Notes: generated by a model not told the origin, from the sequence alone. Positions 31,946 through 41,947 are shown, numbered from the stretch's first letter. The stretch is 64,000 bases of DNA from Branchipolynoe longqiensis (GCA_030323885.1 CM059193.1:56262749-56326748), one strand, 5' to 3'. Translations and numbers: made by a program.

Positions 31946-32245
31946 GGTGACATGTCGTCAAGCAGTTTCTGAAAATAGAGACCCTTGGCTACCAAAATCA
32001 ACAGTAAAAAAAACTTAATACAACAATGTAGGGTTAACCCTCTCTGCTCCCGGACTATTTAAGGTTAATTGTGAGGACAGAATTTGGCTAATTAAAAATA
32101 TTGAAAAAATCATAACTTCTTTATTTCTCAATGGATTGCAACGATCTAAGTGTCATTTTCTTTGTCTCTTCATCCTCTTTCAAATAAACCCAGTTACACT
32201 GGAATTGGAGGATTTTGAATTGTTGACTCACATACCTAAATACAG

Positions 32246-33749
32246 TCATGTACGCGTAGCCACTGGGCGACTGGCAGTGAGTGGCACTGGACACCTTCGC
32301 CAATCAGGTAAAGTTCGTCCAGATTGGCCTTGCATCACTGACACTGCCAATTCTTCGCAATTTAACTTATTATATTAAGAAGTAGTGATTGCTCAAACAA
32401 TTCGAATTACATTAAGACCGTAAGAGAGAGAAGGTGAACTAAAAGTCCTGGCATTTTAAAGAATTTATTTGAGAAAGATCGGCCATATTTGATCACGTCG
32501 TTGGTCAAGTCGCAACCTGTACAAACACACTTCGTTCCATCACAAAATTCCACATAGTTAACCGATACTTCTTAACCAGGCACTGTGAAAATATCCATGG
32601 CTCATAGTAGACACGTAATCATTAGATTATAGAATAAACGTAGGTATTACCTGTAAATATATCGATGAAAGCGGTGACCAAAATAACAACGTTCCGTTAA
32701 TTACAATTCTACAGCCTCGATTTAACATTACCCAGACGGCTTTGCGGTTTAACTCTCCAATAACCAGCAAGGTGGCGCCACGTGTTGCGTCCCACTACAC
32801 TGGTCCCACAAAGCCAGGGACACGGACAGAGACCCTATAGAACAGTATAACCGAAGCAGTTCACTGTGTGGGGGGAAAACAGGGTGGATCGTCTGCATTT
32901 AGCGAGTTGAGATACTCTCCGTTTAGATCAAAGACACTCTACGGAGTTACTATTGATTGAATATGACAGCATTCCAAATGCAGTGTGATGCATTTTGTGT
33001 TACTACTGCACGTTTGGAAGTAGGGTTTCTGTGAAATTCACGTCGAGTGCGGAAGATAATCATCGAGGGACTTGGACCTGTACATGAAAGTTTGGATTGG
33101 AAGATTTGGCCAGTTGGATTGAGAGGCCTGAACAGTGAACTGAACCAACACACAGGTGCAGCTACAATTACAAACAGGTTAGTTCACAATGTTCTTGTTT
33201 ACTAGATGCATACACCGGTATTCATGTATTGTACGAAACAATGATGCTACTATTTACCGTGTATTACTAAGTATACAAGACCCAATAACCCTGATAATAT
33301 TGTTAATCATAATAATGTAGCCGTGGCAAATGTGAAATGGTTACTGGTCCATGTCCATGACTCCCATCCCCTTGCCTTGGCCTTGGCTTCACTACGTCTA
33401 CGATCATACATTGATAAGGTAACACTAACAGGAAGGTGAAAACCAACGGGGTTCTAATCTACTATATAGTAAATGTTAAAACCATATCCATTGTATACGT
33501 TACGTAGGTTTCTTATTCGTGCTCCAATTATAACGTAAAGACTTTACTTTATAAAGACAAGTATATACTCCCATAGTCTACATACTAACATAGACTAGAG
33601 ACCTGTAATCACTCCCTTGCTTTGACTCAATCATTACTGCACACGTGTGGCAATTGTAAAATAATCACCTCTGCCAAGGAAACATGGCTGTGGCAGTAAC
33701 TAGCCAGAAGTGGCAATGTGATAGTCAAGCTTTTAAGCATTCTGCCCTG
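32246..33749. other. Repeat-poor intergenic DNA, possible promoter or first exon
   Basis: None of the window's repeats recur here. A GC-richer part (32700-33180) includes a CTCF-like word at 32764-32780 and ends with ACAG|GTTAGT (about 33174-33183), which could be a 5' splice site of a non-coding first exon on the plus strand. No conserved protein is encoded, so a host transcript start is only a possibility. Confidence 0.35.
32764..32780 (+). promoter_or_regulatory. CTCF-like motif
   Basis: CCAGCAAGGTGGCGCCA contains AGGTGGCGC, the core bound by CTCF in bilaterians, although the upstream CCAGCA spacing differs by one base from the vertebrate consensus. It is a single occurrence in repeat-poor DNA, so function is unproven. 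Confidence 0.35.
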
Positions 33750-34276
33750 TAGATAAAGGATTCACCCGGTGTGGTGGTTTCAGCCGTGTCCCGTGCTCAG
33801 CCGTGTCCATTGCTTCTGCGCATGCGTCAGAATCTAATAAGCATGGCCGTAATCGATTAACACTACCCGGGCGACTCGGGTCATCCGAGTCGTCAGAATT
33901 TCAAATAGAACACGGCGAGTGGAGTCGACAAATACACGTGCCGTGTGCAAAAAAAAGAATAACTTAGATTAATGAAATGGAACTATAGCTAAACTAGGCC
34001 ATCATAAAATACTTTAAATCCTATTTTGCTGTAGTTTTATCGGTTATTTAAAAAAAAAAAAAAAAATTGTCCACCCAAGCGCGGAGAAGCGTATTCGATT
34101 ATTCGACCCGAGTTTGTAGGATGTGCGCATGCGCCAATAAGTGGCTTGGGTGACCCGAGTTGATGCGAAATCTGTGCATGCGCAGAAGCAACGAGACACG
34201 GCTGAGCACGGGACACGGCTGAAACCGCCACACCGGTACTCGCAGTACTACAAGTACCGGGTGAATCTTTTATCTA
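33750..34276 (+). mobile_element. TAGATAAA MITE whose interior is another MITE (copy 3)
   Basis: The ends TAGATAAAGGATTCACCCGG and reversed TAGATAAAAGATTCACCCGG flank a different element at 33767-34236. The usual interior of this family (seen at 11438 and 50337) is absent, so only the terminal stubs remain. The flanks TCTGCCCTG and TCTGCCCTCC suggest a duplication with an extra TCTAGTA at the right. Confidence 0.65.
33767..34236. mobile_element. MITE with CCGGTGTGG ends and NRF1-like motifs
   Basis: A long inverted repeat of about 65 bp: GGTGGTTTCAGCCGTGTCCC and GTGCTCAGCCGTGTC on the left, mirrored on the right (34170-34236). Subterminal TTGCTTCTGCGCATGCGTC and its mirror hold NRF1-like GCGCATGCGC words. 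A poly-A run lies near 34050. Confidence 0.75.
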
Positions 34277-34380
34277 TCTAGTATCTGCCCTCCAGCTGGT
34301 GCTTCTTCGAGTTCTCCTTTCCCCCCCTTTATTTAAAAAAAAAGAAAAGGGTTTTGCTGGATTTATATTATAGGTTTTAA

Positions 34381-34670
34381 TCTAAGATCCCATATACATG
34401 GTATGCGAATGCATATGCGGCATGCCATTTTCGGTTTTTCTTGCTCCAAATTTATGTAGGGAATGTCAAAGTTGCTGTACCATGTGGATGGCAAATAGAG
34501 CATCATTTGCATTCACACAGATCGATCCATGGACCGATCCACTTGCCGCAATCGCATTCGCAGTGGGACATAGCCTATTGAAGCACTACTCAGTCTGCTG
34601 TGCATTTACATGCTTTTCCATTTTCTTTCACATGCTGCATACCGCCGTAAAAATTTGAAATCTTAGCTTT
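34381..34670. mobile_element. Palindromic MITE with TCTAAGATCCCATATA ends (copy 1)
   Basis: The left TCTAAGATCCCATATACATGG and reversed right (CCAAAGCTAAGATTTCAAAT) ends are diverged inverted repeats. The interior palindrome (GCATTTGCATTCACACAGATCGATCCATGG) matches the element at 53262-53543. The open frame through it is a mirror artefact. Confidence 0.6.
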
Positions 34671-34780
34671 GGAAAAGCATAATGTTACTTTTGTTCGAAT
34701 TTGTATTTACTGAAATATCTAAATTGACAATCTGTTTGCTATTGCAATTTGGTTTAATTTTTTTTGTATTTCAATCCTTT

Positions 34781-35037
34781 TGAGACTGTCTCAAAAGGTG
34801 CTAAGCAATATGGGACAAAACTTTGTCCATTGTAACGATCAACACACTATCTGCTTATCCATTTTCTCAAGATAAACTGATTTGTTTTTTTACATGGTGT
34901 TTCATAATCTCAATAGAATACATATTGATTTGAAACAAATGTCTGTGTTTTCAGTGTAACCGTTTCTGTGCTGTTTTGTGTCAATCGTTACAATGGGGGA
35001 AAAAAAAGAAGAGTTATCACCTTTTGAGACAGGCTCA
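34781..35037. mobile_element. TGAGACTGTCTCAAAAGGTG MITE (copy 1)
   Basis: The left TGAGACTGTCTCAAAAGGTG and reversed right TGAGCCTGTCTCAAAAGGTG are inverted repeats, with TATATATA on the right flank. Shared interior words are GGGACAAAACTTTGTCCATTG and AAACTGATTTGTTTTTTTACA. Other copies: 38962-39218, 46441-46566 (partial) and 51946-52208. Confidence 0.8.
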
Positions 35038-35297
35038 TATATATATAGTAACCCATGTGCAGTGTCGTCCGTCTTGAAAGTTTGGAAATGACCACTCTAA
35101 ATACACTCTACATCATGATATCATAATTATAATATCAAACATTAAAATACTGCCACAAAGTGTACTACATCCAATAACATTGTCTTTCTTTGACTCTGTT
35201 TATTATATTTCTGGAATGTTTATTACATATTTGTGTTATTTTTCAAATTTCAGTAACTTTGTGGTTTTCTGGCCATTTTCGCATTGCATGCACATAT

Positions 35298-35614
35298 GGG
35301 TCGTTTTCAGAAACTGTGTACCACTTGAGGTAGTCTACTTGAGATGCATATTTCAAAGAAACCCATTATTGGAGTGTCAATATTTAAATTTCATCATTTA
35401 TCCAATAATGTGGGAGATATTTTAGATTAAAAGTAAATGTTCATATTGTGTATTATGTATTTTATTGGGATGGATGTAGCTAAATAAATAGAAAATTACA
35501 TCACTAATTTGTGACATTGTCAACAGCATTGAAAATAAAGTGTCACAAACTTAATGAAAACCTATGAACAACAGCACATTTCACTTCAAATGGTCAGACT
35601 TCTGAGAACGACCC
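35298..35614. mobile_element. GGGTCATTCTC-type MITE next to DIRS element 1
   Basis: The left GGGTCGTTTTCAGAAACTGT and reversed right GGGTCGTTCTCAGAAGTCTG form the inverted repeat. It shares CTTGAGGTAGTCTACTTGAG with the copy at 24176. Its right TATATATA flank leads straight into the DIRS terminus at 35623. Confidence 0.75.
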
Positions 35615-36050
35615 ATATATATATTTTACCTCGGTACTGCACCTCTGGCTACTCGTAGCCCAGGGAGAAGGAAGCACATCTGGGTCAAGCAATTAGCATA
35701 ATCAGCTCACAGCAGGAGGACATCTTGTGAGCAGCTCTGGCAGTTTTTCTACATTTACTACAAAACCAGACAGGTTAGTATCTTTCAAACTCGATACATT
35801 GGTTCAGTTCATGTTAGCATTCACGTACAAAGTTTTTCGACACTTTTCGTTAAGTTATTACTGTTTTACAGCTTAGTTTCGACCGTATTTGACATGATCG
35901 ATAGAACAATGCCTCCATTGTTTGGTTGTTAATTATGCCGCCCATTGCCGAATGGAGCGATGTTTGGCGGGAGCCAGTTACATCGGTGGTGTAGCATCTT
36001 CATCAGCACTGAGTGCGTGAGTTGCCTCTGCCTTACTCCGCTTTGTAGCC

Positions 36051-36272
36051 ATGGGTTTCATTAAGATTCCCCATATGTTATTCTCATTAAGGCGTATCAT
36101 TGAGTCCTATAGTATTTTCTTCAACTTGGCGAAGAAAGTCACAGGAGGGAGAAGTTTATATGTACTTAGAGTGTGGGAGGGTATGTCTACATTGGTCCCT
36201 ACTCCTCGTTTGGATCGGTTGGTTCCCATACCGTCATCCTGCGACTGTCTATTAGCCATACACCTGCAATAA
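36051..36272 (+). CDS. Small leader ORF of DIRS 1 (73 residues)
   Basis: ATG at 36051 opens MGFIKIPHMLFSLRR, then SIFFNLAKKVTGGRS. A matching reading frame occurs at the same place in DIRS 2 (about 41750-41945), with the pattern LRR...IFFNL....GGRS conserved although the nucleotides differ considerably. I know no function for it. It may be a short gag-related or regulatory peptide, or the first exon of the next ORF. Confidence 0.5.
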   Translation: MGFIKIPHMLFSLRRIIESYSIFFNLAKKVTGGRSLYVLRVWEGMSTLVPTPRLDRLVPIPSSCDCLLAIHLQ

Positions 36273-36575
36273 AACCTTTTTTAACGCCATAAATACATAC
36301 CTGGTGTAATTATATTCTAATTATCAGTGTGCTATTCAGCCTAAGACAATGCCTAATCAATGTTTTTCGTTTTTAATCACAGTCTCAGAGACATGGCTAT
36401 GAAGTGGAGCAGATGCAACTCACACACTCTGTGCTGATGAAGATGCTACACCGCCGACATGGGTACAAAGGTCGCCATAGCCAGAACAAAGAGATTCTGA
36501 GGAGGCGGGGGGTACTATAGCGGCCCCGGCCCAGCTGATCTAGACGAGCATGTCGCTAGACTGGTTCAACAGAAA

Positions 36576-37659
36576 ATGGAGGAAATGTTAACTTCAAGAG
36601 CGGCTTCCTCCAAGAAGAAGCAGACTAAGGTTCCGCTTGACTCAGATGAATCAGATGAATCAGATGACTCTTCAACGGCAAGCTCTGACTCAGATACTAA
36701 ACACACGGGCGAATATGCTAAATCATGGGGGAAGGAAACGAAGAAGTGCAAAAGTGCAGAGGCGTAAAAAGATTCACATCATGACGCTAATGAGAAAGAC
36801 AATTCAGGGGCACTTCAATACCGAGGTAATCATCAAAATGGCCTAGAAGTTTATGGGAATCAAAGGGATCCCGGAATCTGCCACCAAAGAGATGGATCCT
36901 GAGGTGAAACTCAGCGAGGAGCGTAAAAAGTTTGAGGTGGCTCTCCATAGAGTACACAAAGGGGTAGTCTCGGCCATGACAGCCATCGCGCCCATAGCGA
37001 ACAGGTTGATGGCGGAGAACAAGTTTTCATCACACTGTGATGACATGAATGGGGGGATTGCTTTGCTTACAGCAACAAGCAACTTCCTCTCCTACAGGAG
37101 GTTTGAGAATGTATTCAAGGCAGTCTGCACTGACGCAGGCAAAGAGGTGGCTCGGTCCAAGAAAATCACGGACAACGACGGGAAGGAATACACACTATTC
37201 CTTGCACCAAAGCCCATCAAGGGAAAGCCACTAGACAAAACCAAAATGTTTGGCGGTCAGCTCCAGTACTTGATTAAACAAGTGGAGACCAGTTCCAAGT
37301 GCGGCAAACACATGGAAACAGACAAAAAGAAGTCGTTAGACGCCAATCCCAACCACTTCAAGAAGCTGAGTCAGGATTTTCTAAACCGACGAACCGGCCA
37401 ACGAGGAGGCTGGTTCGGGACCAACTTCAACCTCCAGGCCAGGGGAAGGGGCCAGAGGCAGTTGGTCGGCTGGAACGACAGGAACAGGCCCTTCAAGAGG
37501 GAGTTCTGTGCCCAGAAGCCGGAACAAATAGAAGTGGTGACTCAAAAAACACCAGTAAGCAATATATTTCAAGCTGGTAATTTCAATAACTGTCTTTCGG
37601 AATGGGATAAAGTTACAGATAACTTAACTATCCTTAGCCTAGCAAAAGGGTCCCGTTAA
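36576..37659 (+). pseudogene. DIRS 1 gag-like ORF, broken
   Basis: Two frames cover it. 36576-36767 is an acidic Ser/Asp stretch (DSDESDESDDSSTASSDSD). 36853-37659 holds the conserved body: GIKGIPESATKEMDPEVKLS, IAPIANRLMAENKFSSH, FLSYRRFENVFKAVCTDAGK and DNDGKEYTLFLAPKPIKGKP. An Arg/Gly-rich nucleic-acid-binding tail follows. DIRS 2 has the same body (about 42670-43380). A stop at 36843-36845 and frame changes separate the parts. As the ORF before pol it is presumed to be the structural gag, though its sequence is unlike retroviral gag. Confidence 0.7.
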
Positions 37660-38461
37660 TAGAAGAACCTATTCAGAATAATATACCCTTCCCGTACCGA
37701 TTTCACGGTTCAGAATGCGAAGCATTAGACAATCAAGTCCTAACCAGCACTACATGTGGCTGGGGAATTCATCTCCAATATTTTCTTAACACCGAAACCA
37801 AATGGAGACCTTAGACTAACTTTAGATCTAACTTTGAATTTGTAGAATACAAACACCTTAAAATATTGTCGTTAGACACAGCAAGAGACTTAGTCACACA
37901 AAAGGCGCCTGGCTAGCCAGCGTTGATCTTAAAGATGCATACTACACAGTATCCATCTATAAATATGATCGAAAGTATCTAAGATTCTGTTGGAACGGCA
38001 AACTTTATGAGTTCACTGCTATGCCGAATGGACTGGCTTGATGTCCACACATTTTCACCAGGTTATTTAAACCAATTTTTTCCTTTATGGCTAGGAAAGG
38101 ACATGTCATGTTTCCATACATTGATGATTCATTTATTGTCGCGCAAACACAACAACAATGCCAAACAGCAGTAGACAAATTATGTGAAACGTTTACAAAA
38201 TTAGGTTTCTACATACATGAAACTAAATCAGTACCAACGCCAACAAACAAATTAAAATTTCTGGGTTTCTTTATTGAAACCATAAAAATGACCATTTTAT
38301 TAACAGAACAAAAAGTTGATGAATTCACAACAACAGCAAATCAATTACTACAATTGAACAAACCAAAAATACGACAAGTCGCAGTGTTGATGAGAATAAT
38401 GATAGCCTATGCACCAGCTATTCTATATGGCAAGGCTCATATTAAATCCTTAAAGACATGA
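37560..38461 (+). pseudogene. DIRS 1 reverse transcriptase fragment
   Basis: Decayed RT sequence with several frame breaks between 37640 and 38090 (recognisable ASVDLKDAYYTVSIY near 37917-37963 and FTAMPNGLA near 38012-38040). It then has an open stretch 38087-38461 containing the catalytic FPYIDDSFIVAQ and the following LGFYIHETKSV and LGFFIETIKMTILLTEQK motifs. It ends at AHIKSLKT, exactly where RNase H should begin, so the deletion joined here. Confidence 0.8.
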
Positions 38462-38644
38462 CTACTCACCAAGTAAAGACAGTTGAGAAACAACATTAAA
38501 TCATGTACTCAGATATATACATAGTTTGGTTACACCACTAAAGTATAAAAGGATTAAAAAGAAAAAGAGATTACGTAAAAGTCTCCCTGGGCTACGAGTA
38601 GCCAGAGGCGTAGTACCGAGGTAAAATAGTATAGCTATACAAAT

Positions 38645-38938
38645 CTTACCTGGGTACAGATGATGGATAACTGGTGTTTTCCCAAGGTACTATCCTCGGA
38701 TAGTCGTGGGTCAGGGCCCTCCCACCCTACCCTACCCTACCATACCACAACTATCATGTTTCGCTGGAACCAAATCGAAAACACAATAAGTATCCATACA
38801 AAGTTTAAATCATTTTTTATCCTAATAAGTATGTAAAAGATGGCTGGACCCGAATGAGCCTCCTTCTCCCTGACCCATGACTAGCCTCAGCTAGTACCTC
38901 GGGAAAACACCAGTTATCCATCATCTGTACCAAGGTAA
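38645..38938. mobile_element. Short inverted-repeat element with DIRS-like subterminal ends
   Basis: The left CTTACCTGGGTACAGATGAT and reversed right CTTACCTTGGTACAGATGAT match over about 47 bp. Just inside, GGTACTATCCTCGGATAGTCG and CTCCCTGACCCATGACTAGC resemble the DIRS 1 terminal pattern GGTACT...GGCTACTCGTAGCC...AGGGAG. It could be a minimal DIRS derivative or an unrelated MITE. It lies only 17 bp right of DIRS 1. Confidence 0.6.
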
Positions 38939-38961
38939 GGTTCGAATAACTATACTCTATA

Positions 38962-39218
38962 TGAGCCTGTCTCAAAAGGTGCTAGCTCTTCGTTTTTTTG
39001 TCCATAATAACGATTGACAAAAAACAGCACAGAAACGGTTACACTGTAAACACAAGGACATTTGCTTCAGATCAATATGTATTCTATTGGGATTGTGAAA
39101 AACCATGTAAAAAACAAATCAGTTTATCCTGAGCAAATGCATAAGTAAATAGTGTGTTGATCGTTACTATGGACAAAGTTTTGTCCCATATTGCTTAGCA
39201 CCTTTTGAGACAGTCTCA
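38962..39218. mobile_element. TGAGCCTGTCTCAAAAGGTG MITE (copy 2)
   Basis: Same family as 34781-35037 but reversed: left TGAGCCTGTCTCAAAAGGTG, right reversed TGAGACTGTCTCAAAAGGTG. TATA lies at both edges. Confidence 0.8.
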
Positions 39219-39223
39219 TATAT

Positions 39224-39492
39224 GAGTCAGGATCACGAAAATACGCCAATTGGGGAAAGTTGTCAGCGTCGAGCATTGGATGTCGGCGTCGAACAGTATA
39301 ATTATAGTTTAGCATTGACAGAGGTATTGGAAAGTCCTTGAATTTATCCTGTATGTAAAGGTAGAGAAAATACAACCTTATTTGTTTCTAGGATAATTTA
39401 ATATAAAAAAAAGAAATGCACTACACTTTAAGAATTGCGACGCCGACATCTTAAATAAACCACCAATTGGCCCATTTTTGTGAGGCTGACTC
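39224..39492. mobile_element. MITE with GAGTCAGGATCACGAAAAT ends
   Basis: The left GAGTCAGGATCACGAAAATA and reversed right GAGTCAGCCTCACAAAAATG, each followed inward by GCCAATTGG, form about 30-bp inverted repeats. Interior GTCAGCGTCG/GATGTCGGCGTCG words recur. The 275 bases after it (39493-39767) show no feature other than a G-run near 39738. Confidence 0.65.
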
Positions 39493-39767
39493 TATACTGT
39501 TTTCAGTTTTCTATGTGTCTTTTTTAATTATGTAAAAAAACTAAAAATTGTAATAAACCAACAGCCCTCAAACCCACCACTCACCGACCTCTGCTGGAGT
39601 GTTGCTGCACTTAACTGGCTAGTAGTAGTACTTCACTTTCATGTTTTCATTGAAACAATTTATTATTGGATGTGAGAGCCATTGTCAGAGATTCTATTTC
39701 TCAGCAAAATCGCTGATCTCAGCGAGTTCCCAAACCGGGGGGGGGGGTAGATCCTGTCCATGAACAA

Positions 39768-39905
39768 AAATCAGGTCATGCTGCTGGTGGCCTGATCTCC
39801 CAATGGGGCAACACTATAAAGTCGCCATGCGTGCAGGCCGTCACAAGTCGGTGCCAATTCTGATATGAGCTTAGATGTTGCCAGGACGTAAAACTCCAAC
39901 AACCA
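39768..39905 (+). repeat. SINE 3' part
   Basis: It starts within the core (CAGGTCATGCTGCTGGTGGC) and runs to the tail TTAGATGTTGCCAGGACGTA followed by AACTCCAACAACC. The tRNA-like head is absent. Confidence 0.75.
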
Positions 39906-40106
39906 ACCCGCCCGCCCCCTGGCTCACAGAGCCCACTTGTAGTTGTAGTTATACCCCAGCAGGGTCAGACCCAACGACCTAGGAACTAGGGAGTCCTATA
40001 TTATATGGCATTTTGTGTCTGGATTATTAATGGAACGCACACGCACATCCACCCCCCTACATACACCACGCACGCACACACACACACGGCATAGCTAGAA
40101 CTAGTT

Positions 40107-40436
40107 GGTTGGTTGTTGGAGTCTTACATCCTGGCAACATCTAAGGTAATATCAGGACGGGTACTGACTTGTGACAGTGCGTACTCATGGCAACTTTATA
40201 GTGCTACCCCACTGGGAGACCAGGCTGCCAGCACAATGACCCGATATCCCACTCAGTCACGTTATCCTGACACTGAGCTAACCAGTCCTTGCCCCATCCT
40301 AGTAATGCAGAGCGCCAACCTAGGAAGCGACAAGTATCAATTTTGTAAGTCATTGATTTGACTCGACTGGGAATTGAACTTCTGATCTCCCACACTGGAG
40401 GTCTGCGCTTTACCAATTCGGCCACAGCATCAGGTC
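40107..40436 (-). repeat. tRNA-derived SINE, full length, minus strand
   Basis: In reverse it reads from a tRNA-like head (CTGGCGACCTGATGCTGTGG, B box near 40370-40395) through the core to GATGTTGCCAGGATGTAAGA and a CAACAACC tail. CA-rich simple sequence (40030-40090) precedes it. Confidence 0.8.
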
Positions 40437-40522
40437 GCCAGAACTAGAGCCTGTGAGTGTAATGAATACATTTGGGCATGCGCATACACATATCAGTGTT
40501 TATGTTATCAAGTTCCACATAT

Positions 40523-41323
40523 GGGTCACTCTCCTGAAAACTGGCCAGAGGTGTCACATGGAGAGTTAAAATCTAATATTTGAATTTTTTTTAATTTTTT
40601 TTGGTTGCAAATGAAAGCTGGAAATATCCCCTTTACATCTATGTAAAATATTTATAAATTGATGAGATAAAAAATATAGGTGTAGTCCATGATTAAGCTA
40701 TGTCTTATGGCAGTATAAGATGTGTGCCACACATGTAACACATGTTTAGGACACCACACAGTCTGCTTAATAAAAATCTAATCAGAATGAAATAATATCA
40801 TACTTAGAAGCATATTAATCATGGCATAATATACAGAATATGTAGTGCTTATATTGATTAAAAAACGTAATTCCCAGCCATGCTTTATTCACTGTACAAT
40901 ATTTGTGTGGCATCCAGACACCACTGGTTACACATGTGACAGAAATTTGTAATGTTATTTCTGAAGACATAAACATATTTTTTTTTTATATTTAAGCATG
41001 CCTACATGTTAATAAATACTTCCTTTTTGATTTGGGAACTGTTTTGTTTGGTATATCAATGCAATACAAGATGTTAATAAGGATTCAACCACGTCCAATA
41101 TGTCATGTTACAAATGGCTGACTGTAAAATGTTTTTTTTGTGTACAAAAACACGTTATAACTAAAAGGACTAAAGGTGCATACAGTTTATTTTATTTCCC
41201 TTATTTTTTCATCAAATTTGAACATGAATATGAAAAGTATAAGGAAAAAAATAAGTAGGAAGTTTTTTTTATTGATGTTTTAAAATCCCATCCCATGCTG
41301 ACCAGTTTTCAGGAGAGTGACCC
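40523..41323. mobile_element. GGGTCACTCTCCTGAAAACTGG MITE next to DIRS element 2
   Basis: The two ends GGGTCACTCTCCTGAAAACT (reversed on the right) are perfect inverted repeats of at least 22 bp with ATAT flanks. It resembles the GGGTCATTCTC family only at the tip. The 800-bp AT-rich interior is non-coding. Its right TATATATA flank leads directly to the DIRS 2 terminus. Confidence 0.75.
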
Positions 41324-41749
41324 ATATATATATATATTTTACCTCGGTATATAGCCTCAGCCTAGCCGCAGGCTAGGAAGAGGTAAGCACATCCGGGTCC
41401 AGCAATTAGCATAAGCAGCTCACAGCGGGAGGACGTTCGCTGAGCTGCTCCGGCAGGATTTAACTACTACAACACTTTAACTAACTGTAAGTATTGAGAA
41501 ATTGCGATAAACTTCTTAAGGATGGTTTATAGCATCCCATTATGAAAGTTTAGAACTTTCTCAGGTCCAATTTGGACATGTTTTGAGTGTTTAAAAAACA
41601 CAAGGATAGAACAACGCTCATGTTGAGAACCGAAACCGATACCGCTTGATATAGCGAAACCTGTATACAGACAGGCAGAGATGTTAACCCGAGTTGCATC
41701 TCCTAAGCAAATTCCTCCGAACCCTAAAGAGGGTTTTGTTGGGGATGAT

Positions 41750-41947
41750 CCTGGGTTTCTTTTATAGACTCCCCAGACCGGTTTTTGAGGCGAGCCTCCA
41801 AGTTTCGTAATATTTTCTTCAACTTGCTGGCGCAGAATGCCGCGGGTGGGAGAAGTGTACGAAACAGAGAGAGCGGGCGGGCCAATGGCCGCCCCTCCGT
41901 ATGGTTGGTGTCACTACCGATAAAACCTACGGCATACCATTAGCTTA
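41750..41947 (+). pseudogene. Leader ORF of DIRS 2 without an ATG
   Basis: The frame reading SFIDSPDRFLRRASKF, then NIFFNLLAQNAAGGRS, to a TAG near 41945 corresponds to 36051-36272 of DIRS 1. An in-frame stop lies just upstream and no ATG starts it, so it is either decayed, spliced from an upstream exon or started at a non-AUG codon. Confidence 0.4.

Larger units (their letters stand above)
28649..32238 (+). mobile_element. TAGGTA transposon C with FEN-like nuclease ORF (7-bp TSD AATACAG)
   Basis: The termini are TAGGTAGGTGGGTCAA at 28649 and, reversed from 32238, TAGGTATGTGAGTCAA. Exact 7-bp repeats AATACAG (28642-28648 and 32239-32245) come from the interrupted satellite. The element is 3590 bp. 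Inverted arms of about 350 bp (about 29075-29425 and 31598-31945) flank the coding core subterminally. The core is the broken ORF at 29255-31361. It shares the first six terminal bases and the duplication length with copies A and B but not their internal sequence. The ends are firm; the superfamily assignment is open. Confidence 0.85.
35623..38627 (+). mobile_element. DIRS retrotransposon 1, internally deleted
   Basis: The inverted terminal repeats ATTTTACCTCGGTACTGCAC and reversed ATTTTACCTCGGTACTACGC continue through CTCTGGCTACTCGTAGCCCA (about 43 bp). The order is leader with a small ORF, gag-like region, RT fragment. RNase H and tyrosine recombinase are missing: the RT frame stops at 38461 and only about 165 bp remains before the right repeat. 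Compared with element 2 it has lost roughly 2 kb of the 3' half. Confidence 0.88.

Noticed and set aside
33750..34276. Exact 9-bp duplication at the third TAGATAAA copy
   Set aside because: The right flank has an extra TCTAGTA before the candidate repeat, so the duplication cannot be fixed.
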